DNA from: Eutypella sp. D-1 | Lineage: Eukaryota; Ascomycota; Sordariomycetes; Xylariales; Diatrypaceae | Assembly (NCBI GenBank): GCA_023313575.1 | Contig: JAJTTP010000001.1 | Span: 2,108,001-2,172,000 of the forward strand | Length of the DNA stretch: 64,000 bases | Direction: 5' to 3' | The notes under the pieces: generated by a model | The model's input: only the letters and a program-made list of their open reading frames with translations | Database searches by the model: none | Told to the model about the DNA's origin: nothing | Position numbers and translations under genes: made by a program | Shown: one piece after another, positions 50,818 to 62,464 of the stretch | Layout: the number at the start of each line of letters is the position of its first letter | Position numbering within the stretch: the stretch's first letter is position 1

Positions 50818-52564
50818 CTAGTCGTCGCCGTCCGAGTCGTCCTTGCCGCCCTTCCCGTCGCCCTTGCCGCCGCCGGTACCTTTCTCATCCTGGCCCTCCT
50901 TGCGGATGGGGATCTTGACGCCCTGCGAGGCGAAGCACTTGCTCAACTGGGTGCTCTCGCACACACCAGGAAATTTCTTGGCCGAATAAACCTGAAAGGG
51001 TTCGCTGAAGACCTGAGCCAGCACCTTTGCCTTGCCTTTGACTAGCGAGTTCGGGTCACTGCCATGCGCACTGCCCGGCGCCTGCGTCGACCGCAAGTTG
51101 ATAAAGGAAAATCGTAACCTGCTCGTCTTGTAAGCCCCGTAGATCGATCTTGTTCGAGTTCTAAATTTTTAGATAGGGGGCGGGGAGGCAATGCTGTGTC
51201 ACATCCGTTCCTGTCGGATGGGTTTACCTACCTAAACCAGCCTTCCGTCCTGACGCTCATGTCTTGTAGAACAAACCATATTCCGATCTTTTCGGAAGGG
51301 TCAGTAAGCCGTGCCGCGCTACACGCGAGACTACCAATTAGGTTCCGCGTATACATGCCATTGGCCAGTGACGTCGACAAACCGGGTCCACGGCCTGCGC
51401 TTAGGGCGGCGGACATGTCGGAGTATGAGCCACGATGGCCCATAGCATCCATGGATGGATGCATATCGCTCCTGAAGCCGCCCTGAGGATAGTTGTACTG
51501 TGCATGCGGCATGGGAACGTGCTGTGAGTAGCCGGGTCCCTGTGCATAGGCGCCATATCCTGTACATAGATAATAATCAGTGATTTACTCAAAATTTCTA
51601 GACATTTACCAGCTAACCTTGAGCATAGGCATCAGGATGGTAGCCGCCCATTGACGGGTAACCACCCTGGGTAGCCGGCGCATACGGTGATTCCCGGTCA
51701 GAGGGCACAATGGCCGGGTAGCCGTAGTTGGAAGTGTGATTATCGACCAATTCTCGGAAGGAGGTCGTCGAGGTGGCGGAAATAGAGCCCTGGGCTTGCG
51801 AATGCTTAACAAGATTGGCTTCCTTGTCTCCTTCGGGATTCCATAAGTCGACATGTAATATGTAATGTTGGTGGTCGACCTCGCTAGTTACTAGTCAGCA
51901 CGATGATCAAACCCGCTTTACAGACAATGTATGGATTCCCCGTACTTGCAATCAACCTCCTTGCCAGTGGCCTTGTCCATGATGATCAATCTTATGCATG
52001 GTGGAGGAGTGATGGGCCGGCGATCCTACAACACGTGAATGAGCCTTCCTATCGAATAAATGAGTGGAGAAAACAGCAGCTAACCTTGTCGCCAAAGCCG
52101 CACATTCTTGCACGTAAAGGCTGCTGCACAACTTTCAGTCTAGACAGGTTCGTGGTTAGTGTCATGGAAATGGCCGAGGAGCTGTAAGCGCCTGTAACAC
52201 TAAGATGAGACAGGACGAGAGTGGGAAAGACTCACTGGTACTTCCTAGTGGCATCGGATCCCTGGACCTCCTTCGGCGGAGAGGATTTGACTTTCTCGCC
52301 CGGACCGGATTTAGACGGGTCGGCGCCGTTCTCTGGTGGGCCTAGCTCGGGGACGTGGTCTCGAGAAGCGGACATCGAGCGCGGAGGAGGCACCGGACGG
52401 TGCATACCTGTTGGCGCATTCTGATAATGGTATGATGCCTGAGGTACCATAGGGGGGAGCTGATGGGTAGGGTAGCCAGATAGATGCGCCGGTGGTCCTG
52501 GCATCTCTGTGGGGAGCATCTGGGGGTGGTGAGAGAGAGGAGGCGGTTGATAGTTGTGGTTCAT
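50818..52564 (-). CDS. velB: Velvet regulator VelB
   Basis: Six exons on the minus strand: 52564-52236, 52139-52085, 52025-51946, 51883-51618, 51559-51232 and 51118-50818, giving 452 aa. Velvet proteins bind DNA through an NF-kappaB-like fold. VelB pairs with VeA (the VelB-VeA-LaeA complex) or VosA in the nucleus and controls light-dependent development, spore maturation and secondary metabolism. The first half of the split velvet domain starts near residue 109 ([20 protein letters not shown], then [10 protein letters not shown], then [18 protein letters not shown]). A Tyr/Gly/Pro-rich insertion runs from about 190 to 311. The second half follows ([10 protein letters not shown] at 312, [41 protein letters not shown]). 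The N-terminal 100 residues are Pro/His-rich. The C-terminal tail is Gly/Lys/Asp repeats. A CAA-repeat leader immediately precedes the ATG. All five introns have consistent phases (2, 0, 2, 1, 2). Confidence 0.95.
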
Positions 52565-55500
52565 GATGGCTGTTGTTGTTGTTGTTGCTGTTGCTATTCC
52601 TTGGTATAAAAGTCTCCCTCTTTTACTTCCGTTCTTTCCTGCACATATATACACACTCTATTTTTCCCCCTCTTTCTCTGTAGCCCTCTTGCCCGTGTTA
52701 TATTATAAACGAACAAAAGTCGAGTATGTCTTCGCAAACCTTACTCTGCTCGGCGGCTTGGAAGATTTGGGGTATGTGATGTGGGGAGCTTTTGTTCTTC
52801 CACACCCCCAAAAAAGAAATTGTTATAAGTACAACGGCGCGCGAGTATACAGACTATTAGCCTGTGCTAGTTTGAGTAGTGGTGCCGAGACTTTGGGTCA
52901 GCATGTAGTTGTAGGTATTGTATGATGTAGATAGATAGAATTCGACGAACTCAAGGGGCTATTGGGTTTTCTTAAGAAAGAACAAAAAAAAAGAGACACT
53001 TGAAAAGTCGATAGATGCACTCCCTCACTCTAGCTCCCTTCTCTATTAGGTAGGTACTTTCGGGGGGTATCTATATTATACCTCCCACTACCAGACCAGG
53101 ACCGGACCACGAGGAATACGGGATAAAGGCGGGTGCTTAAGTACCTAGGTGGTGTTAAGGTTCGAGCTCTATTACTTTCGAAAGCTCTCTGCGGTCCCTT
53201 TTTCTCTTTCCAGCTCGGTAGCACTTTAACAGATTCGAATTAAGTTTTGCGGAGAAGGAGGGTCGGTACGGTACGGTACGTGGGAAGATGCTAGAAAAGG
53301 GTGTATAGAGCTTAATTTTCTAGTGTAAGCAGGGTCTCAACCTTAGCCAAGAAGTAAACCTGGAAAAAGGCAATAGCTATCCTACTTGCAGGCTTAGGTA
53401 CCTAGGTAGGTAGGTACGGGTCTCGGTAGGTACCTACCAGATAGGTAGTATATAAGTGAACGCCCGCAAAAGTGGGATTCAAGGATGCCTCGGTATAAGT
53501 AGGTTAAGAGCTAAACTCTTCCGAAAATGCCATCGGATCAGTTTGATTTGGATGACATATAGACTCTTATCGTTTAATTAGTTTTGTCTTATCTGATCAT
53601 GGGCATTGTGATTGCTGTTATTTAGATGTTTGTGGTAGACATGTGCTTGTTCCGTATGTACCTGAGATGTATGCAGCTTTGTATGTATATTTGTCTATCA
53701 AGTTCCTAGGTACCTATTGTCTATGGATAAATACTTCAAATCTTTCAACCTTGGATGTATTCGTAGACCTTATTTGTCTGTATGTCGGTACTTACCTGAT
53801 GCATATATCCATGTACTTGAGCTATCAGGTACCTGGGTAGGTATGCTATGTATGTCCAGACTTGTAAGTATGGACATATTATGCCTAAACCAACACCCGT
53901 GTACCTAGCGATGGCTGTAAGTACATAGGTAGGGTGGTATTTCAGTGGGTACAAGTAGCTTTAGTTATCAACAATGTTGTTTTTTAGCTCCTAAAGCACC
54001 CGGAGACGACCAATTAGTTTGACAATCAGGAGAGAGCAAACCGCGGTGTCGCATTTTATCTCAACGGCGGCACCAATGTTTCCGGTGATCTTAGGCCATA
54101 CTAAATTCTCCTAGCTGCCTTTCAAGTGCAAGTAGACAATGGCGGGTATTGGCCCTTCACTAGCACCGCCGCCAACACGGCAAAGGGGAAGGGGGCGGGG
54201 TGTTTAATCACGGCATTGGGGGCAAACTAACAAACCGCTTGAAGTTTTTTTAGAGTTGGTGTTAGTGACCGTTAGCAGAGTCTAGAGCCAAGATAAAAAG
54301 GGCGGGCATAGGCGGTAGTGACAGGTTGGAAGGATGCCGGCGGGATGAGCGTACAACCTTGTTGCAACGTACCTCCCACGCTACCTGCATAAGGTAGGTA
54401 CCTGACCTATGCACTCTACGTAGGTACACCACATAAGTACATGTGCCCCAGGCCTGCTTGCAGTAGACGGGTTTGACAAGCTAACTGGACTGCTTGTATG
54501 CATAAGTATAGACAGGTTATAAAATCCTTGCCACAGGGATCGTCAGCCGAGATCGTATTTAGTTAGCAGGATATGTTAAGACTGCACGGGTAGATAATCA
54601 CCTATACTGCTGCATACATAGGCAGGGAGGCTTCGGTGTACGTGCATATCATCTTCAAGATACTATACGGTGTATCTATATATCTCGTACATTTATCGGT
54701 TATATGGCAAAGATTGTATGGGAGACGTATTTATGTGAGAGTTGACTTCAAGTTAATTGAGCTACCTATCAAGCTTATGTAGTAGCTTAGTTGTATTTGT
54801 TATACTTATATCGGCTCTTGGCTGCGGTTACCAATCCTGAGGGGGGAATGCAATCATCCACGTACAATGTACGACTGCTGAATGTCTCTGAAAATCTCCG
54901 AGAGGTTCCAAGGTTACGCGCGGAACATGGGAGTGGTTGCCCCCGACATTGACATACATGGATATAACTAGGGGATATGAGGGGTATTGATCCATGCGTA
55001 CATCCGTAAATTTAGATCGTAAGTAGGTAAATGGTGTTAATAGAAACTCCAGCAACCATATACGATGTATTCAACCATGTAGGATAAGGTGTGTGACTAT
55101 TTACTCAGCGTTAATCTTCAGCAAGTAAGTATCGATTGGATAATCCTAGCGAATGGTTCTTATTTCAAGTGGCTATTTGTTTTCTGCCTGTACATATTTG
55201 TACGCTGACGCTTATGCAACCTGTAGAGGTCTCCCAAGCCTTGGGTAGGCAGGCAGACATATGCCATTGTACAAAAACGGTTATAATGTAACGTAAGAAC
55301 GATTTTCTCTTTCACGACGATAGGTATGGACGTATTCACCTACTATATGTGATCTCGTATCCTAATATATACAACATCTTTCAGCAAAAAAGAGACGCGT
55401 ATCTTGATATATAGTTAGGATAACAAGAACATTGATGTCTCTCCTTATATAGGTACTTGTAGTACTCATCTGTATTATGATTATTATCCATCTGTCTTAT

Positions 55501-58500
55501 CTGGCCAGAGGTTGTTCTTAACCTTCAGTCACTTGCGCATATCTCCCAAGATGGGCTTTTCGCATGAATATCTAGATATAGGTCGTCGGGGCAAGAATGA
55601 TTTATCTGAAACTCCTCAAGCACACAAATTGACGTCCAGGTAGCACGTATGCATGTAGCTTAGGAGAGGGTCTCACCCTACATAGAAAGTAGAGAAACCC
55701 AAACCCACTATAGGAAGAATAAGGACGAATGGGACGGATGGGACTCTGCAAGTACTGACGATTCTGGGATGAGGTTGCTGAAGCCGGACAAGACGTACGG
55801 GAGCTCATGGAAGCCTACCACCTAGGTCCCGAGGTCTACCACTCACGTACATACTTCTCAAGTAGAGTTGCAGTGGTGGCGTTTATGCGTGCTGTACAAC
55901 TAGCCATCTAGGTACTATGTATGCTACTCTACATACCTCCTGTCGGATTCATTAATGGGTGAGGTGAGTGAAGTAAAATAGAACCCTACCAACCTACCTA
56001 CATATAGGTACTTACCTGGTAGGTACATAGTAGTGCAAGTATGCTTGTAGTTATGGAGAGCAGTTGAGCAGGTAGAAAGTGGCTTCGAGATTTGGAGGGT
56101 AGGGAACGGTATATACATAAAGTACCTAAGTAGGGAAAGGTAAGGTGGGGTTCGGGTGTGAGTGGGTGCCCCAGCAAGCCCAGGTGGACAAGGAGGTCGG
56201 TGGTCGGTGCAGGTGCGCCAAGATGCACCCGAACGAGTCTTAGGTGCTTATTAGACGCCGGGAGACCCCCAAAAAGGTGACACTGAAGGCGTTCTGGGGG
56301 TTCGGGGGGGCTCTGGGGTTCTAGGGTTGTCTACCAGCGAAACATTACCCGCTACTACTACCGCTACCGCTCTCGTGTCTTTTCTCTCATCTTTCGTCTC
56401 TTATCCATCTACATGCATAGATGCACATGCACATGCACATGCACACACACATACACACGCATGCCTATAAATTTACCTACCATGTATGTACTTCAAAGTT
56501 GTCATCTCAATGGAAAAGTTCGTCTCCAATCTCTCCAAATGTTACACTGTAATCACACGTTATGAGCCTGCGTTACATCCGCTTGCAAATCAGCCCCCTT
56601 CCCCCCCCTCTTAAACCCGAGGGCCACCTCCACATCGTATACTAGGTATGTAGGGGGAAGAGAGAGCATGGCATATACTGCAGACTGCATGCACATGGGC
56701 AATGGGGACACAGCCATACCATGCAACCGATGCCGATGCCAAACGACCTGACGGCTTTCTGTCCCCCGACCTTACCTCTCTATTCCGCACGTCACCTAGG
56801 TAGTCTTTGATAGACCTGTCTGTAAGGAGAGACCGGTCAAGCGACGAAGGTTGCAGTACGTTACCATCTGTTCTCCTCTCCCCCTCCTCTCCCCTCTATG
56901 GCATTCCCCTCTGTATCATTTCTCTCTGTCAGAGGTCCAATTAAGAGATCGGATTCATGTGGACGAGTGACCCAGTATACCTCCCCAGTATAGAGCTCCC
57001 ATCCCACATCGTTACTTAAGTATCCACATTACCTGCGGTATGCAATGTAGAAGCCGGGGCCGTCACACACTCCTCAACTCCATCCGCGTGTATATCAGAG
57101 AGCCGGCGTGGGTGAGGAAGACAAAAAGGCCATAGCCCAGGGCTGCGACCAGGAAGTGACGGGACCCCTTGCCCCGGCCCTTAATGACGAGCCAATCACC
57201 GGCCTTGTAACCTCGAACGATCTACTGCGCATCATGAGCCATCACGGTTATCCTTCCAGCCGCCATATTCGAATAGGCAGCCCTGGTAAGCCTGGTGCCC
57301 CAAGCAGCAAGGTTTTATTCTTCTCTTCCTCTTGTCTCTATCGCTTCGCGTCTGTCTACCAATCGAGCTTGTTCAGGCCAGGGCTTCTGGCTTCTGGGCT
57401 ATCAGGTTACATGCCCCCCTCCCCCTCGATAGGCCAATACACCCCGGTCTCTCTCCCCCCTCGAACCGGAACCTCCTTGCCGTCTGGCCGGGTCTCACCT
57501 CTCATCTGTTCATGATGTCAATGTAACTCTGTTTACATGGTACAGTACACAAACCAAGATCTTCTGGGGCGGCTAACTGCCTACCTACTCAGGTAGGAAG
57601 CTATGTCTAGTTATCAACCTATCAGTCTATCGACTTGCGACCTATGCATCCTTGAATACTTCCATCCACTCACCCCCCTATATCTGTCATGTAGTGGTGG
57701 CTGTACGCATGACAGGTTGACAGGTAAGTATGCGTGCACGAAGTAGGCCTAGGTGGTTACCTAAGTGTGTACATATGTTAAGCTGCCCGATCAGCTCCAC
57801 TCACTCCATCCGTCCCTCTATCGACCCGCCTCCAGTTCCCCCAACTAGATAATCTACTTTGGTGGGCATCGTGGGTTATGCATACGTCAAGCCAAACACC
57901 AGCGATTATCTAGTCGTACTAAGACCGCCACTTAAGCATGTAGGCGACTTCTCAACGTCTCGGCCCGATGTGAAGAGGGGAGGAAAACAAACATTGTCCA
58001 GCGCACAGCTATACATAGAAGCACAGCATCTGTATGGGGCCAAGTCATTGCAAGGGTATCCTTTCCTGGCTATATGACTAATGGATGGGGGTCAGGGGGG
58101 GGGGGGATTATTCACAGCCTAACTCCGACGAGCTGAACTGCACGAGCTAAACAACCAACACATACAGAGTAGTAGTAACCGACTAGGAGGAGGATCTGAT
58201 TAACTTCGTCACAACGCAGCCGCAGTTGGCAGCGGCGGCAGCAGCAGTCCATTTAGCCCCAAATGATACAATGCCCAGCAATGACTAAGAAGCAGCGCAT
58301 CACCGGCCAGTCACTTGACTATCAGGCTATCTACTGTGGACTTGGGTGAGGAAGAGTAGAAAGAAAAAGCAAAAGAAAAAAAATACTCCCTGCCAGGATT
58401 ACGCATGCTCGAGAACACCCGATTATGGCTAGCCACACAGCCAGTCTTGGGTCCGATACCAGGCTCGGTACCAGAGCCTCGGATCCGCGCTAGCACCAGT

Positions 58501-61500
58501 ACGAGCGAACGAGAAATCGCGCTGTTTGTGACGAGGTCAGAGGGAGAGGGGTGAAGGGGCGGGATAGTGGAAACTCCTGCGAACTAGGCAGGTAAAGAGA
58601 CAAGGGCAGGAGAAATGCAAGAAGGAAGTGGTAAGCAAAAGTAAGATTATGGATAGTCAACTTACCTAGTTTGCCCCCCGTACTAGAAGAGCCATGCCTC
58701 TCTCGACATCTTTCTAATCAGTACCACACCTGACGACATTATAGGAGTGGTCACCGCCCCGAAACGCATCACATATCCTCTTAATGGCTCTGTCTATGTA
58801 TCGTTGATATTAGTGCCTAATTCTATCTACTAGGACGAGCCGGGTAACAGCTATCCAGCCTCGCATGACAGTGTTGAGTATAATGACAGAAAGGACGGTC
58901 TCCGGCTATTCTATAGACTTAGCTAGGTAGCTAAGCTAGGCTAATAACATAAGCAAGGTCGTACCGAAAGGCTAGGCTATGGACGACCACGCATCTAAAC
59001 ACTGCAAAGAAGAAACGAGGAAGGAGAAAAAAATTCCCTACCGACAGATGCACCATGCAGGCAGGCAGGCATGCTGTACGTAGGAGGGGGGCGGCTGGCT
59101 GCGTCTGGTTTCATTACGTGCCGGCGCATAGCGAGGCTATTTGGCCGGGCTTGTAGAGAGCTAAAACAGACATGCCCGGTAACAACTTGTATCTTCTTGT
59201 GCTGTATGTAGATATACACTGTTCCTCCCTTTCGTCTGCCCCACGATTCGCCACCGCCGCTGCCACGAGGAATCCTGACTTATTTCTTTGCGTTTGAGCT
59301 ATATATGGAGGTGTGCTGCCCCGAGGTGACATCAAGACAAACGCCATGTCTCACTAGCTAGTCTAGATCCGCGGATCCAGATGTCAGTTCGGGCCTCTCT
59401 TTCAAGCCTGTATCCTGCTGCTGTCTGCCCTGTGGTACCCGAGGCGGTGGGAGGTCACCGTTGACCGGTCCCCTCCTGGTCCAGGAAGATCCTTCCTGGC
59501 TTGTATACCGCGCACTCCGAGTGGCTTGTTGGTCTACATAAGTCGAGGCCTACTCTTGTACCTTATATAGATAGTCATAAAGTCAACGTTTTAGACCCCA
59601 TTTCGGTATTAAGGGTATCAAGCGTATCAAGCGTAGCATCCTCGTCATCCTGTGGATGTATAACCCAACTAACACCGGACACATATGTGCCGTGGGTGGG
59701 ATACACGCAGCCGCAGCCGCTGTCATAACACCGATCATCGCAACAGCCACGGCTTGGACCACACCCCTCCCTTCTCCGCTCTTCACCGAGTTAAGACCTG
59801 AGACTGCATGCGCATACGCGTGGCTTAAATGCACGACATATGCTCTCTCTCTAGCATTCGCCAGACAGACATACGGCTACGGCCCCTTCCCGTTCGCCTC
59901 TTCAGTGTGTGTAAAGGATCCGGTTCAAGTACTCAAAGTAGGCAGGTAGGTAGCCATTGCCACTATCCCTAGCAGAGGAATAGAACGAAAGCAGAAACAT
60001 AAATACTGAAAGGGCATGTAGACAGGTGGATACGCACATAGAGTAGATGTCGATATGGTAATTGGTCTACATCGACGCTTGCTGAAGTAAGAGGGGATAG
60101 CTACCGGGGCTTTGGGACTGAAGGTAAAGTGGTCCTTAATTTCGTGTAAGTAAAGAGGTCTTCGCCGTAAACATTGCCTTGACACATTCGAAGTTAGCGT
60201 CCCCCTTTTCACAGATTTACAAGGACTCGAGAGATCATGGAGGAGGTGAAGTAAAGAGAGAAACATAGAGTAGCAATAGCATCAAGAAGTCGCCACGTTA
60301 GATAGACTGCAATAAAACCATTGTTTACTGCCACAATACTGTAAGCCACCCATATCCGTTTGTTACCAACTCAACGGTGCCGCCGAACCCAGGATCAGGG
60401 CAAGGGCAACCAACCTCTAACATGGTAACAGGGGAGGGCATATAGCACCAACGTAGCCTATAGACTCTGGGCTCTAAGAGCTCATCTAGAATCGGCATAA
60501 GTAAGTGTCTTAATGGCGCGAATAGGTAGCTAGTAGTCAGCCATATTCCCCTTTTTCTACCTGCCTCCGCCCATTCATCCCATCCTTTATTCTTTTTGGC
60601 ATGTCATGGCCTCGTACTTACGAGGATCTAAGCTCTGGTCTCCTCCTTCTCCCATGCCGTGGAACGTTACCCCCAGCTCCACGCTCACCCTCCCCAATTT
60701 CCTTGCACTTGAGATATCTTGGGTCGCTGCAAGGGGCGAGGGAAGGGGGGCTTTTATTAGATACTCTCTCGGTCGAGAGGAGGTGGGTAGAGAATATCGC
60801 GGAGCCTATAAATAGTTCACGTAAAGAATTGGAATGAGCAAACAGTGAGTATACTAGGATACGTGGTTTTACGGTGTTCTTTGCCATTGCCGCAAAGTCT
60901 TGCGTGCTGCGTGCCTCTCAACTGTATTGAATTAAGAATATATCGCGACGGCAACGCATCTCAACCGGCCTACCCAAACACTCGAATAGCTAGCCACGGC
61001 CACTCCTGGAGTCCCGGCTGGGGGTCGAGAAGTGATTGGGTGGTTAGTGATAACCGGTAGATAGCGTGGCGTAGGCGTAGATATAATTATAGCCAACCAA
61101 CCACCTGACGTAACCACAGGGTCATCTTGGTCATATTTGCTCTAAGCTTGTAATACAGGCTAGACCTTTGGCCTCTCCTGCCTCTTATAAAGCATCATTG
61201 TGTAAGCGTGCGATAACGCCGACGGTTTCGTACGAGACGACAGCAGCGTGTGCTTGTTTCATCTGTAAAACATATATACCTTTCCCAACCTCTCTCCCTA
61301 TGTAGTGTATTGCTTACGCGAGTGGGTATGGTATAACGGGCGACGATAGGAATACCTACATTAAGCTTAGAAGAACCGGGGGGGGGGGGGGGAGACGGCA
61401 GTCATCATCGGCTCAGATCACATAAATTAGCATAGAGGTTGCCACCGCCAGCAAGGATGGAAATCACAATGAGTTGCATTCTGAGTAGCGATCAACTGTT

Positions 61501-62464
61501 TTTCTTTTTATCGATTTGATTGATGATTGATTGATTGATTAGAGTTCTCGATATAAAAAGTGGGAGCCTGAAGAAGGGTGGTGGTGGTGGTGGCAGCGGG
61601 TGGGTGATGCCCTTAGGCTATTCATTTCTGACAAGAAGCCACCGCTATATGTTTTGTTCATGTATTGTCTGATCGGTCCACCTCGCTCACTGTATGTCTC
61701 TTGTCGCCGCATCGTCAAGGTCTCGTTCCCTCTCCACCCCTTTCGGCTTCGATGCCAACATGAGGCGGTCCCGTATGAGACGATACGGGAGCTGTTTGCA
61801 CCGAAGAAAAGAAGACAAATAAAAAAAGATTACAAATAAGCCTCACGACGAAGCCATCTACTATTTTTTTTCTTCGCTCGCTGCTCCTTCGCCACCTTTC
61901 TCGCCTGGCCAGATATCCCCGAATAATGTCCCGAATAGAAGTAAAATAATAAATTGACACACATTGGCCCGATGGGTGCCCGCTACCCACCCGCTCCTGT
62001 AAAGGCCGAGTGGGTTAGAAGGAAATGAGGAACGTGGCGCGACTGTATCATTGCTGAAAGCCCAATTCTTCTCTCCGCCCTCTCCACGTCTTTTGAAATA
62101 ATACCTTTCATGATCCCGTTCCCGTCGTTCGTCCCTTTGATATTTCCCACCGCCAAACCAGCCAGCCAACCAACTTCCCTACTACGCCGACGCCTTGCGA
62201 GTAAATTTCAATAATCCTCACCCCGGCGACCAAGATATCTCTTTTCATACATATGAGCTCAAACAAAAGGGAAGCTAGCAAAGAAGAAAGAGAAGAAAAG
62301 AAAAATCAACCGACCGGCCGAATAGCTCGGCCATGCCGCGGAGCGCCTGGCTGCTCGAGAATAGAATCAGATTTATGGGTAGTAGTAGTTGTCGTGCCGC
62401 CCGGAAAACGCCAGGCTATGCCACAGAAAACTCAAGGGAAGGCGCGCATACGCGCAAGGACTGT
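52565..62464. other. Ten-kb gene-poor region upstream of velB
   Basis: I could not support any protein gene across about 9.9 kb. Immediately upstream of velB lies its leader and promoter, including a TATA-like TTTATACC and purine-rich strand sequence at 52565-52720. Further on are many CCTAGGTA/GGTACC-type palindromic words (dense at 53390-53445, 53700-53950, 54385-54430 and 55980-56030), CA/CATG microsatellite at 56410-56465, a GCAGGCAGG run at 59056-59074, a run of 15 G at 61378-61392, a GATT repeat at about 61518-61542 and a GGT repeat at 61577-61596. Short open frames (up to about 135 codons, 57108-57515) have no recognisable content. A tiny hydrophobic exon-like frame is described under findings. 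Confidence 0.55.
53425..53438. repeat. Palindromic GGTAGGTACCTACC in a dense motif cluster
   Basis: A perfect 14-bp palindrome within 53394-53447, where CCTAGGTA, GGTAGGTA and GGTACC words are packed almost end to end. This is the densest cluster of the motif in the window. Confidence 0.8.

Noticed and set aside
57108..57515. 135-codon plus-strand frame in the gene-poor region
   Set aside because: It begins with a non-ATG codon, the translation is unremarkable, and there is no splice or promoter support.
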